Source: a virus
IMG/VR virus record: IMGVR_UViG_3300002835_006866
Coordinates: 31,852 to 95,851 of that record
Strand: one strand, 5' to 3'
DNA length: 64,000 nt
The position numbers and the translations under genes were made by a program. This document shows, piece after piece, positions 32,897-41,522 of this stretch (the first letter of the stretch is position 1; each line of letters begins with the position of its first letter). The notes beneath the pieces are model-generated. The model did not search any database and was not told the origin of the DNA. It saw nothing but the letters and a program-made list of their open reading frames with translations.

Positions 32897-33897
32897 TTAT
32901 GCCATGTGCAGGACTATCTACAAGATTTCCTAATCTGAGGCCAAAATATCTTCTTACAGATTACAATAGAAGATTGATGATTGAGAGTGCAGCAAAAAAC
33001 TTTATTGGAAAATATCCTGTTACAATCATCATTCTAAGAGAGCATGATGAGAAGTTTAGTGCTGTGCAAAAGTTAAGAGAAGCTTTTGGTGATGAAGTAC
33101 GAATAGCCGTTTTGGAAAAACCAACTTCTGGCCCAGCAGACACAGCTTATCAAGCATTGAAGGTCATGGGAATAAATGATTCAATTCTTATAAAAGATTG
33201 TGATGGGTTTTATGATTCCGACCTTGTAGAAGGTAATGCCGTCTATGTGTCAAAACTATCTAAAAATCCAGATATTCGTAATGCGCCTGCCAAAAGTTAC
33301 ACCATCACAAATGAACAAGGTTTAATCACAACTGTCGTGGAGAAACAAATCGTAAGTGATAGTTTTTGTGTTGGTGGTTATCAATTCGAAAGTGCTGACG
33401 AATATATCAAGGCATTTGAAGAGTTACAGAAAAAAGATTCTGAGATTTTTGTTTCAAATATCATTGACTACATGATTTCTAATGGCAAAGTTTTTGTCGA
33501 AAAAGATGTTGAGAATTTTGTCGATGTTGGTACCGCAGAAGATTGGTTTAAGTTCAATGATAAACCAACATACTTTTGTGATATAGATGGTACATTAGTT
33601 TTAAGTAAGACGTTTCATGATGAACCTTATGAGCCTCTGATGAATAATGTGAAGGCTCTACTGAAAGAACAAGAACGTGGTTGTATGTTTGTTTTCTGCA
33701 CCGCTAGAAATAACAAATATGAAGCATATACGAGACAAACATTAGATGAACTTGGATTTAAGAATTACGTTTTGGTCATGGAAACTAACCATGCACGCCG
33801 AGTGTTAATCAATGACTTTGCAAGCTCAAATCCATATCCTTCTGCTGTTGCAATTAACCTTCGTAGAGATGAAGATAATCTAGAGGAAATGTTATGA
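32887..33897 (+). CDS. bifunctional sugar nucleotidyltransferase-HAD phosphatase
   Basis: 336 residues, two domains. 1-220: NTP-transferase with IIMPCAGLSTRFPNLRPKYLL (G-x-G-T-R-like loop with signature Lys), a KDCDGFYD metal site and a VVEKQIVSDSFCVGGYQF acceptor region. 225-336: HAD hydrolase with CDIDGTLV (D232, D234), FVFCTARNN and a late INDFASSNPYP. Suggests one enzyme that removes a phosphate and one that activates the sugar. The fusion order resembles bacterial capsule enzymes. Confidence 0.82.
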   Translation: MEIIMPCAGLSTRFPNLRPKYLLTDYNRRLMIESAAKNFIGKYPVTIIILREHDEKFSAVQKLREAFGDEVRIAVLEKPTSGPADTAYQALKVMGINDSILIKDCDGFYDSDLVEGNAVYVSKLSKNPDIRNAPAKSYTITNEQGLITTVVEKQIVSDSFCVGGYQFESADEYIKAFEELQKKDSEIFVSNIIDYMISNGKVFVEKDVENFVDVGTAEDWFKFNDKPTYFCDIDGTLVLSKTFHDEPYEPLMNNVKALLKEQERGCMFVFCTARNNKYEAYTRQTLDELGFKNYVLVMETNHARRVLINDFASSNPYPSAVAINLRRDEDNLEEML

Positions 33898-34916
33898 ACA
33901 TTATGATTACTGGTGGTGCCGGTGGTATAGGTTCTACTTTAGCTTTAATGTTGAAGAAAAAAGGTTACGATATTATTGTTGTCGATAATTTCAACAATGG
34001 CTATCCAGAAAATCTAAAACAAAATGGTGAATATTTTTGTGAAGTTTTAAACTTAGACATTCGAGAAACAAATCGACTAAAAGAAGCATTAGATTTTTAT
34101 AAGACTGATGCTATTGTACATTTAGCTGCCATAACATCTTTACCTCAATGTGAATCGGATCCGGTTGAATGTATAGATGTAAATGTTGCTGGTACTGCTT
34201 CAGTTTTAAATGCTGCAAGACTCTCAAAAGGCCAAAGAGTTATTGCAGCGAGCACTTCAGCAATATATGAATGTAATGAAAAATCTGAAGCACCCTTTAC
34301 AGAGAACTTAAAAGTAAATCCTAGACTGTTTTATCCCTTATCTAAGAAATTGATGGAAGAAGTAATAAAGTCCTTCATTGATAACTATGGTATGGATATC
34401 GTTACTCTCAGATTCTTTAATGTGTTTGGCCCAAGGCAAGACATTCATAGATCATCACCACCTCTAATAAATTATATTGTTAGGGAATACTATAATAAAA
34501 GACCAATGACATTTTACTCCAATGGCCTGCAACAAAGAGACTATGTTCATGTTGATGATGTTGTTGACCTGATAGAGAGATGTTTAGATAAAAACAACGA
34601 TAGACTGCCCGGTGCAGTGATGAATGTTTGCACCAAAACTTTAACATCCGTTCGAGATGTTATTCAGTGTGCTGAAAAGGCTTTTGAAACGAAGTTAGAT
34701 TATAGATTTGAAAAACCTAAAAAGTTTTGGAGTGGATATCCTGAACTGTATCAAGGAGTGCCTTTATCAGAAAAGACCATTGAACGGGAGGTAAATAAAT
34801 TTGCTCTGGGTTCTTTCTGTAACGCCTTTTTGATAACGGGATGGAGACCTAATCAAAACATTGAAAAGTTAATGATTGAAACTATGAGACAAAATTATGA
34901 GCTTATTGCCAAATAA
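33894..34916 (+). CDS. NAD-dependent nucleotide-sugar epimerase
   Basis: 340 residues. Rossmann GGAGGIGS (7-14), acidic VVDNFNNGY, HLAAITS, AASTSAIYE, and the YPLSK catalytic Tyr/Lys. Substrate side RFFNVFGPRQD and QQRDYVHVDDV. UDP-glucose-4-epimerase-like. Begins inside the stop of the fusion gene, so expressed with it. Confidence 0.9.
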   Translation: MNIMITGGAGGIGSTLALMLKKKGYDIIVVDNFNNGYPENLKQNGEYFCEVLNLDIRETNRLKEALDFYKTDAIVHLAAITSLPQCESDPVECIDVNVAGTASVLNAARLSKGQRVIAASTSAIYECNEKSEAPFTENLKVNPRLFYPLSKKLMEEVIKSFIDNYGMDIVTLRFFNVFGPRQDIHRSSPPLINYIVREYYNKRPMTFYSNGLQQRDYVHVDDVVDLIERCLDKNNDRLPGAVMNVCTKTLTSVRDVIQCAEKAFETKLDYRFEKPKKFWSGYPELYQGVPLSEKTIEREVNKFALGSFCNAFLITGWRPNQNIEKLMIETMRQNYELIAK

Positions 34917-35616
34917 AAATTTAATACTACTTACCTCCGCATTGGTTCCAAACAATCAAGGCGCTGTTTCGCCAGAAGAAAGATTCAAACAAACCCTTGA
35001 GTCTATAAAATCTTTACGTAAACATTTCCCAAATGATTACATATTTTTTACAGATGGATCTTCGAATCAAATACCACAAGAATGGTTACAACAACTCCAT
35101 GATTTAAAAACTCTAGATGTTATAGCCGTTTGGAATTTTGATTCTGATATTCAGGCCTTATCTTCAGCTGGCAGAAAGAGTGAGACAGAGATAGTTCTTT
35201 TACTTAAATCGATTTCATCTTTATTACAAAATCCAGATTTGCAAAAGATGATGTATTCTGTAAAAAGAATTTATAAGTTTTCAGCCAGAACTTTTTTGAA
35301 TGATGATTTCGATCCGAAGGAACATGACCACTATGGTAAATACGTTTTTAAGAAAAAAATTGGTTCATGGATGATACCCACAAAACAAGCAGTCACAACA
35401 GACCATTTGTTTATTACAAGAATGTATTCGATGTGTCCATCTTTAATTCCAGATTACTGTCAGACACTTATAAAATGCTTTGAAACGGTGAACAAACATG
35501 GAATTGACACCGAGCATGCTCATCATCAACATATAGATAAGAAGTATCTTTTAGAATTAGAAAAACTACACTGTGAAGGCATTGTGGCCGGATCTGGTGC
35601 AACAGAAACTTACTGA
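34897..35616 (+). CDS. unknown protein of the glycan island
   Basis: 239 residues. NLILLTSALVPNNQGAVSPEERFKQTLESIKSLRKHFPNDYIFFTDGSS has the strand-helix-strand-Asp pattern of a glycosyltransferase N terminus; later IYKFSARTFLNDDFDP and TTDHLFITRMYS, the latter with an acidic residue before a large helix. Overlaps the epimerase by 20 bases. Possibly a glycosyltransferase; not certain. Confidence 0.45.
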   Translation: MSLLPNKNLILLTSALVPNNQGAVSPEERFKQTLESIKSLRKHFPNDYIFFTDGSSNQIPQEWLQQLHDLKTLDVIAVWNFDSDIQALSSAGRKSETEIVLLLKSISSLLQNPDLQKMMYSVKRIYKFSARTFLNDDFDPKEHDHYGKYVFKKKIGSWMIPTKQAVTTDHLFITRMYSMCPSLIPDYCQTLIKCFETVNKHGIDTEHAHHQHIDKKYLLELEKLHCEGIVAGSGATETY

Positions 35617-35623
35617 GGTGAAA

Positions 35624-36307
35624 ATGGATCTATGGAATTATTTTGAAAATAACACTGGTAAAAAAATTACCAAGTGGACACATTACTTTTGGGTTTATGA
35701 GAAACACTTTTCTTCTTTGAGGGATAAACCAATTAAATTACTTGAAATTGGTATTTTAAATGGTGGATCTCTACAGATGTGGAAAGAATACTTTCATCCA
35801 GATAGTTTGATCGTTGGCATTGATTTAAATCCAAGTTGTAAAAATCACGAAGATGTTGAGAACAATGTTCATGTCAGAATTGGTAATCAAGCCGATGAGA
35901 ATTTCTTACAAACTTTAGTGGATGAATTTGGAGAATTTGATTTAGTCATTGACGATGGCAGCCATCACGTTGACCATGTGAACAGAACATTCCAATTCTT
36001 GTTTCCAAAAATCTCAGAAAATGGAACATACTTCATTGAAGATACTCATGCAGCATATTGGGGTTCTCATGGTGGTGATAAAAATCATCCACAATCAATC
36101 AACAATATTTCAAAAGAAATGGTCGATAAGATAAATGCGGATCATTGTCCGGCTCAAGTAGAACCTGACTGGTTTACACGAAATCTAAAGTGTATGACTG
36201 TCTATGATAGTATTGTGGTTTTTGATCGAGGCAATGTGGGAGTCAAGAAACCAATGGAAATTGGTGGGCAAAAATCAGAAGGAGTATTGATTATCAAGAC
36301 CAGTTAA
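35624..36307 (+). CDS. SAM-dependent methyltransferase (CmcI/FkbM-like)
   Basis: 227 residues from the ATG with GAGG 5-6 nt upstream; a start at 35573 in the track frame lacks such a site. IKLLEIGILNGGSLQMW (motif I), IVGIDLN (acidic end of strand 2), DLVIDDGSHHVDH and GTYFIEDTHAAYWG are shared with the cephalosporin-hydroxylase-like methyltransferases found in sugar clusters. Last gene before the late promoter at 36310. Confidence 0.82.
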   Translation: MDLWNYFENNTGKKITKWTHYFWVYEKHFSSLRDKPIKLLEIGILNGGSLQMWKEYFHPDSLIVGIDLNPSCKNHEDVENNVHVRIGNQADENFLQTLVDEFGEFDLVIDDGSHHVDHVNRTFQFLFPKISENGTYFIEDTHAAYWGSHGGDKNHPQSINNISKEMVDKINADHCPAQVEPDWFTRNLKCMTVYDSIVVFDRGNVGVKKPMEIGGQKSEGVLIIKTS

Positions 36308-36309
36308 AT

Positions 36310-36317
36310 ACTAAATA
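36310..36317 (+). promoter_or_regulatory. late-type promoter (ACTAAATA)
   Basis: TACTAAATACC in the 41-bp gap before the 864-residue gene. Matches the other late-type sites in this window (CTAAATA core). The ATG lies about 31 nt downstream. Confidence 0.55.
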
Positions 36318-36348
36318 CCTCATTATAAACTGCTGCAGAGGCGGAAAA

Positions 36349-38943
36349 ATGAGGTTTACAGAATTTCTTACTGAGAAAGCGGAAAATCATGCGGTCATGG
36401 CTTTTGGCCGTATGAACCCACCAACGACTGGACATGAGGTTCTAGTCAATAAAGTAAAAGATGTAGCTAAAAGCGTAGGTGGTTCTCACCACGTTATCTT
36501 ATCCCATAGCCAAGACACCGAGAAAAATCCTCTGTCCTCGGAACAGAAGGTCAAACACGCCAAAAGATTTTTCCCTGGCACCAATATTTCAACCGCAAGT
36601 AAAGAGAAACCGACTTTCTTGCATCATGCCTCAGAACTGTACAAAAAAGGTGTTACACACCTACACATGGTCGCTGGTTCTGATAGAGTTGAAGAATATA
36701 AAAAGACCCTCCACAAATACAACGGTGTAAAGGATGCTCATGGCCATTTCAATTTCAAACACATAGAAGTTCATTCAGCAGGCGAACGTGATCCTGATGC
36801 CGAAGGCACCACAGGAATGTCTGCATCTAAAATGAGAGGACATGCAACTTCTGGTAATTTTAAAGAATTCAAAAAAGGCATTCCAAAACATGTTGCTGAC
36901 CATCATGCTAAAGAACTATACAACGATGTTCGTAAGGGTATGAGTATAAAAGAATTTATAGAAATTAATGAAAGTTTCGTTGAATTATTAAACGAAGGTG
37001 TTCATGATGAATCCATTTTTAAGGCAGTTTTTTTAGCCGGTGGACCAGGTTCAGGTAAAGACTATGTTCTCAGTAATACTTTAGATGGCCATGGTCTAAC
37101 AGAAATTAATTCGGATAAAGCTCTTGAATATTTGATGGACAAAGAGGGTCTGGATAAAATGATGCCAGCCTCCGAAACAGAGAAGAGAGATTTAGTTCGT
37201 GGTCGTGCAAAAAATATTACTGAACTCCGTCAAAGACTAGCACTTCTAGGTAGAAACGGTCTTATCATCAACGGCACAGGTGATGACGTAGAGAAAACAA
37301 AAAAAATTAAAGATGAGTTGGAAAAACTTGGTTATGATACTTCTATGTTATTAGTAAACACAAGAGATGAGATATCTGCAGCAAGAAATATTGAACGTGG
37401 CCAAAGAGGTGGTAGAACTGTACCAGAAACCATACGTAAAGAAAAATGGGACAATGTTCAAAATGCTCGCACAGAATATGCTAAGACGTTTGGTAATAAC
37501 TACATGGAGTTTGATAACTCTGAAGATTTAAGAAGTGCTGATCCAGAAATTGTCAGAGAAAAGAAACAAGAATTACTTCAACTGTTTAAACAGGTAAAAG
37601 AATTTACTGCGGCACCACCACAATCACCAGAAGCACAATTCTGGGTTGCAAATGAGATGGACAAAAAAGACACTTTAGAAATACCAAAGGATGGTGCTGA
37701 AAAAGTTCCACACTCAGATGCCGGTGCAGCAGAAGAAGCGAGAAAACTAGGATTGCAATACTATGGATTTGGTCGATATGGTAAAGATGGTGAAGTAACT
37801 CATCGATCAGTACATGGATCTTTAGTCATGGTCACAAAACAAGAACCTAAGCAACCAAAACTTCCAACTCCAGGTTCATCACCAATCTCTGAAGATTTGC
37901 GTAATTGGTTTGATCCGAAACATCCAAAAGGTGGTTGGAAACGTATCAATAGCAAAGGTGAAGCAATTGGTCCGTGTGCTAGAGAACCCGGTGAAGCAAA
38001 ACCAAAGTGTATGTCAAACGAGAAAAGAGCTAAATTAAGTAAGAAAGAAAGAGCGTCGGCTGTTGCTGCTAAGCGCCGCCATGATCCTGTTGCAGATAGA
38101 TCGGGTAAAGGTGGTAAACCTGTAAATGTTTCCAATTTTGGAAAAGGTAAATTGTCTGAATCAATTACTGTTTCCATAACAGGAGATACTGTAGAAGAAG
38201 TCAAAGATTTTTTCAATAACTTTAATTCACCAGTAGAGACAACGGAACAATACGCTCTTTCAGATTCTAGAAACGATCTAATAACTCTTGGTAAATCTAT
38301 GCAGCCATTTGGTGAAAAAATGGAAAATACCACAATTACAAATGACATGATTACAAATATTCAAGAAGAAAAGAAACATAATTTGTTAAAGGATAAAAAC
38401 GGAACTGTTAGAGTTTTTATGTTAAGGGCAGCAGCTGCAAAAGAAGCTCACACAAAACAAGGGACAGTTCTAAAACACAAAAACGGTTATGTTGTTAAAC
38501 TAAAAGAGGAAAAGGAAAATGTTGAAGCTTCTAAAAGAACTATTGGGGATTGGATCGAAGAGTCCAGAAAAACATGGACTGGAAGGAGCGACCCGAGCAC
38601 CGAACGAGGACTTCTCTCAGAGAGTGGAACAATACTCGCCACCGAAAGTGGAGAAACCAGTTCAGGAGATTCAAGAAGAAAAATCTCCATCTCCGAAATC
38701 AGGTCGAAGCAGAAAGAAAAAATAGTTGAATCAATTGATAAGAACATTGAACCAGGTCTTTCTATGGCAACATCGGGTGAAAATTTAGGAAGATCGGCTA
38801 CAAAAGTAAAATCACTAAAGAAGCCTTTAGAAGAATTAACTGGTGACGAAACAACCTATAGTATTGGCGCCCAAAAAGAAGATGAATTAAAGAAAAAAGG
38901 CATTGATTTAAAAACATTTAAATCTAAAAAGTTTATAGGATAA
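36349..38943 (+). CDS. multidomain protein: NMN/cytidylyl-transferase-like plus P-loop kinase, capsid-targeting-like N terminus
   Basis: 864 residues. 1-9 MRFTEFLTE, like a T4 capsid-targeting peptide. 16-165 nucleotidyltransferase with GRMNPPTTGH (20-29) and SASKMR (158-163), the HxGH and ISSTxxR signatures. 225-390 P-loop domain with GGPGSGKD (231-238), zeta-toxin/AAA33-like. 520-580 Cys-containing basic DUF6321-like region (GWKRINSKG..C543..C554). INE-S209 and LNE-G217 between the first two domains fit prohead-protease sites. A small overlapping frame is at 38519. Confidence 0.72.
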   Translation: MRFTEFLTEKAENHAVMAFGRMNPPTTGHEVLVNKVKDVAKSVGGSHHVILSHSQDTEKNPLSSEQKVKHAKRFFPGTNISTASKEKPTFLHHASELYKKGVTHLHMVAGSDRVEEYKKTLHKYNGVKDAHGHFNFKHIEVHSAGERDPDAEGTTGMSASKMRGHATSGNFKEFKKGIPKHVADHHAKELYNDVRKGMSIKEFIEINESFVELLNEGVHDESIFKAVFLAGGPGSGKDYVLSNTLDGHGLTEINSDKALEYLMDKEGLDKMMPASETEKRDLVRGRAKNITELRQRLALLGRNGLIINGTGDDVEKTKKIKDELEKLGYDTSMLLVNTRDEISAARNIERGQRGGRTVPETIRKEKWDNVQNARTEYAKTFGNNYMEFDNSEDLRSADPEIVREKKQELLQLFKQVKEFTAAPPQSPEAQFWVANEMDKKDTLEIPKDGAEKVPHSDAGAAEEARKLGLQYYGFGRYGKDGEVTHRSVHGSLVMVTKQEPKQPKLPTPGSSPISEDLRNWFDPKHPKGGWKRINSKGEAIGPCAREPGEAKPKCMSNEKRAKLSKKERASAVAAKRRHDPVADRSGKGGKPVNVSNFGKGKLSESITVSITGDTVEEVKDFFNNFNSPVETTEQYALSDSRNDLITLGKSMQPFGEKMENTTITNDMITNIQEEKKHNLLKDKNGTVRVFMLRAAAAKEAHTKQGTVLKHKNGYVVKLKEEKENVEASKRTIGDWIEESRKTWTGRSDPSTERGLLSESGTILATESGETSSGDSRRKISISEIRSKQKEKIVESIDKNIEPGLSMATSGENLGRSATKVKSLKKPLEELTGDETTYSIGAQKEDELKKKGIDLKTFKSKKFIG
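38519..38725 (+). CDS. possible overlapping gene inside the 864-residue gene
   Basis: 68 residues in the second frame, starting MLKLLKELLGIGSKSPEKHG and ending with a basic SGRSRKKK. AAAGGA lies 5 nt before the ATG. The host frame here is an atypical Ser/Thr-rich stretch, and the DNA is visibly more GC-rich than around it, as expected if the second frame is coding. Could instead be a neutral inserted segment. Confidence 0.4.
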   Translation: MLKLLKELLGIGSKSPEKHGLEGATRAPNEDFSQRVEQYSPPKVEKPVQEIQEEKSPSPKSGRSRKKK

Positions 38944-38945
38944 AA

Positions 38946-39335
38946 ATGAAAACATTTAAACAACATTTAGATGAGAGATGCTGGCCAGGATACAAAGAAA
39001 CGCCAGGTAAAAAAGCATATTCAAAAGGCTCTTGTGTAAAAGAAGAAGTTGAACTTGATGAAGTTGCAGCGTGGCAACGTAAAGAAGGTAAATCTGAATC
39101 GGGTGGATTGAATCGTAAAGGTATTGAATCATATCGCCGTGAAAATCCTGGTTCAAAGTTATCAATGGCTGTTACAACAAAGCCATCAAAGTTGAAGCCT
39201 GGTTCTAAAGCAGCAAATCGTCGTAAGTCATTTTGTGCCAGAATGGGTGGCATGAAACGCAGACTCACATCAGCAAAGACGGCACGTGATCCAGATTCAC
39301 GTATTAATAAAGCATTGAGAAAGTGGAACTGCTAA
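38946..39335 (+). CDS. basic Cys-containing DUF6321-like protein with capsid-targeting-like N terminus
   Basis: 129 residues. MKTFKQHLDE start parallels the T4 capsid-targeting form; CWPGYKE..KGSC and FCARMGG..RRLTSAKT..KALRKWNC give paired Cys with many Arg/Lys, a DNA-binding-like composition. Contains the EEVELDE linker (about residue 33). Similar modules occur as C-terminal parts of larger aquatic-phage proteins, including the preceding gene. Confidence 0.65.
   Translation: MKTFKQHLDERCWPGYKETPGKKAYSKGSCVKEEVELDEVAAWQRKEGKSESGGLNRKGIESYRRENPGSKLSMAVTTKPSKLKPGSKAANRRKSFCARMGGMKRRLTSAKTARDPDSRINKALRKWNC
39042..39061 (+). repeat. dispersed 20-bp repeat encoding EEVELDE
   Basis: The segment at 39042-39061 recurs exactly at 41353-41372 and with one change at 40900-40919, each time coding E-E-V-E-L-D-E. 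All three are in different genes of the virion-protein block. Confidence 0.85.
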
Positions 39336-40649
39336 ATGGCACAATTTAGGACCGATTTAAACAAGATAGATTCAGGACAAGTATTCACTCGTTATGAAGT
39401 GAATATGATGTCTGATCGTCTATCACCATCTGGCACATTGACAGATGCGTTCGGTCGCTTACGTGTCACTCAACCATTCACGCTTTTTGATAGTTCACAT
39501 AGATTTAATGATAACGGTTTATGGGTAACATCAAACACAGCAAGTAATAGTTCACATACATTCGTAGAAAATCAAAGTACAGTTGACATGACTGTTGGCA
39601 CGACAGCAAATGCTGAAGTCATTCGTGAAACAACAAAAGTGTTTTCATACCAACCAGGTAAATCATTGTTGGTTATGAATACATTTGCAATGAACACACC
39701 AAAAGCAAATGTCCGTCAAAGAGTTGGATATTTTGGTCAAAGTAATGGCATTTACTTAGAGAATGATGGTAATACAAATTATCTTATAGTGAGAACAAAC
39801 ACTTCAAGCACAGTTACAGAGACAAGAGTAGCACAATCAAATTGGAACGTTGATAAGTTTGATGGTACAGGTTACTCATCACAAATTGGCGGACCAGAAC
39901 ACGCAGGCGGATTAGATGTAAGCAAAACAAATATTTTTTGGATGGATGTTGAATGGTTAGGTGTTGGTGACGTTCGTTGCGGTTTTGTCGTAGATGGAAA
40001 ATTGATACCGGCACACACATTTCATCACGATAATAGAAACACTGTGCCTTACATGACAACGGCATCATTACCGTTAAGATTAGAGATAAAAAATACTGGA
40101 ATAACTGCAAGCAATTCAACACTAAGTCAGATTTGCTCTACTGTAATTTCTGAGGGTGGTTATGAATTGTACGGTTCACAGCAAGCAGTGGGTACAACAA
40201 TTACTGCGCCAGTAGACTTACCAACAGCAGGAACATATTATCCAGTTGTTTCAATACGATTAAAATCGAATCGTTTAGATGCGATTGTTATTCTAACCGC
40301 ACTATCAATTTTAGGTATAACGAATAATGCATATTACAACTGGCAAGTAAGATCAAATGCAAACACATCGGGTGGTGGAACATGGGTAAGTGCTGGAACT
40401 GATTCTGCTGTAGAATACAAACTTGACGGTGGATCAGTTACGGGTGGTAGAATATTAGCATCTGGATTTACGGGTGCAACCACTCAAAGTATATCACCGG
40501 TTGATATTCTCAAAGAAGCATTATTCAAGTTTCAATTAGAAAGAAATAGTTTTGCAAACACAGCATATGAACTAACATTAGTCGCTTCGGCAAGTACCAA
40601 CGGTGCCGACATGTATGGTTCGATGGACTGGGAAGAAGTCACAAGATAA
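39336..40649 (+). CDS. virion structural protein (probable)
   Basis: 437 residues, Ser/Thr/Asn-rich, beta-prone, no enzyme motifs. SPSGTLTDAFGRLRVTQPFTLFDSSHRFNDNGLW and later GTYYPVVSIRLKSNRLDAIVI fit a group of large aquatic T4-like phage structural proteins. Its composition and its placement after the late promoter support a virion role; position in the particle unknown. Confidence 0.6.
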   Translation: MAQFRTDLNKIDSGQVFTRYEVNMMSDRLSPSGTLTDAFGRLRVTQPFTLFDSSHRFNDNGLWVTSNTASNSSHTFVENQSTVDMTVGTTANAEVIRETTKVFSYQPGKSLLVMNTFAMNTPKANVRQRVGYFGQSNGIYLENDGNTNYLIVRTNTSSTVTETRVAQSNWNVDKFDGTGYSSQIGGPEHAGGLDVSKTNIFWMDVEWLGVGDVRCGFVVDGKLIPAHTFHHDNRNTVPYMTTASLPLRLEIKNTGITASNSTLSQICSTVISEGGYELYGSQQAVGTTITAPVDLPTAGTYYPVVSIRLKSNRLDAIVILTALSILGITNNAYYNWQVRSNANTSGGGTWVSAGTDSAVEYKLDGGSVTGGRILASGFTGATTQSISPVDILKEALFKFQLERNSFANTAYELTLVASASTNGADMYGSMDWEEVTR

Positions 40650-40671
40650 CAAAAACTAATAGGAGAGTAAC

Positions 40672-41520
40672 ATGTCAATTTTCAATGACAAAGCACTGAA
40701 AGGTGTAGCAGAAGCAGCAGCAAAAATCATGCAACAAGAAGAACTAAAAGGCAATCAACACAAGATTGATGCCAATAAAAATGGTAAGATTGATTCACAC
40801 GACTTCAAACTCCTTCGTGCTAAAAAAGGTATGAAAGAGGAAGTGAAAGATGAATATGCACGTAAAGTGGACAAATATTTGAAAAAGAAATACAACAAAG
40901 AAGAAGTAGAACTTGATGAAGCATTTCCAACTGTTGCTGATGCAGCAAAAAGAATGAAAGATGCTGAGTCAAGCAAATTCGAAAAACAAAAATCTTCAAA
41001 AGGTACAATTTATACTAAGAAACATACTGAAAAGGATGCCGAGTATGAAGCACCAAAACCAGCTGGCCGCAAAAGGATGATTGGAAAAGGCTCTGATAAT
41101 CCAGACCACATGAAAAAAATGAAGATGACTGAAATGTTGGAAGCTTACCAAGAAGGTGGTCTGAAAGCACTTAACTCTATGTTGGTTGTTGAAGAACCAG
41201 ACAATGAGCAATTTACAAAAGAGTTTGAAGATCAGAAGGCTTCAATGGAAGGCAAGAAAAAACAGCCATCTGTTGCTGCAGCAGCAACTAAGGGCGTAAA
41301 AGAAATGCCTGAAGAAACTGATGTTGATCCGGATGATTTTATTTCAGAAACCGAAGAAGTTGAACTTGATGAGCGTACATTGACAAAGGGTGAAGCAGAA
41401 ACAAAAGAAAAGTATGTAAAAGGTATGAAGAAAGGACTATCAGGTTTCAAAGCTCGTTATGGTGAACGTGCTAAGTCGGTTATGTATGCCACAGCTACCA
41501 AAATGGCTAAAAAGGATTAA
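40672..41520 (+). CDS. EF-hand-containing modular virion-associated protein
   Basis: 282 residues. An EF-hand loop D33-A-N35-K-N37-G-K39-I-D41-S-H-D44 has all six calcium-binding positions. Two EEVELDE linkers follow (near residues 77-83 and 227-233) and the rest is Lys/Glu-rich and helical. GGAGAG ribosome site. Calcium binding is inferred from the loop; the L-D-E endings are candidate prohead-protease sites. Confidence 0.65.
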   Translation: MSIFNDKALKGVAEAAAKIMQQEELKGNQHKIDANKNGKIDSHDFKLLRAKKGMKEEVKDEYARKVDKYLKKKYNKEEVELDEAFPTVADAAKRMKDAESSKFEKQKSSKGTIYTKKHTEKDAEYEAPKPAGRKRMIGKGSDNPDHMKKMKMTEMLEAYQEGGLKALNSMLVVEEPDNEQFTKEFEDQKASMEGKKKQPSVAAAATKGVKEMPEETDVDPDDFISETEEVELDERTLTKGEAETKEKYVKGMKKGLSGFKARYGERAKSVMYATATKMAKKD

Positions 41521-41522
41521 TT

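Noticed and set aside
37800-38348. 182-codon open frame on the - strand inside the 864-residue gene
   Set aside because: Shadow frame, Ser/Leu-rich low-quality translation; all accepted genes are on + strand.
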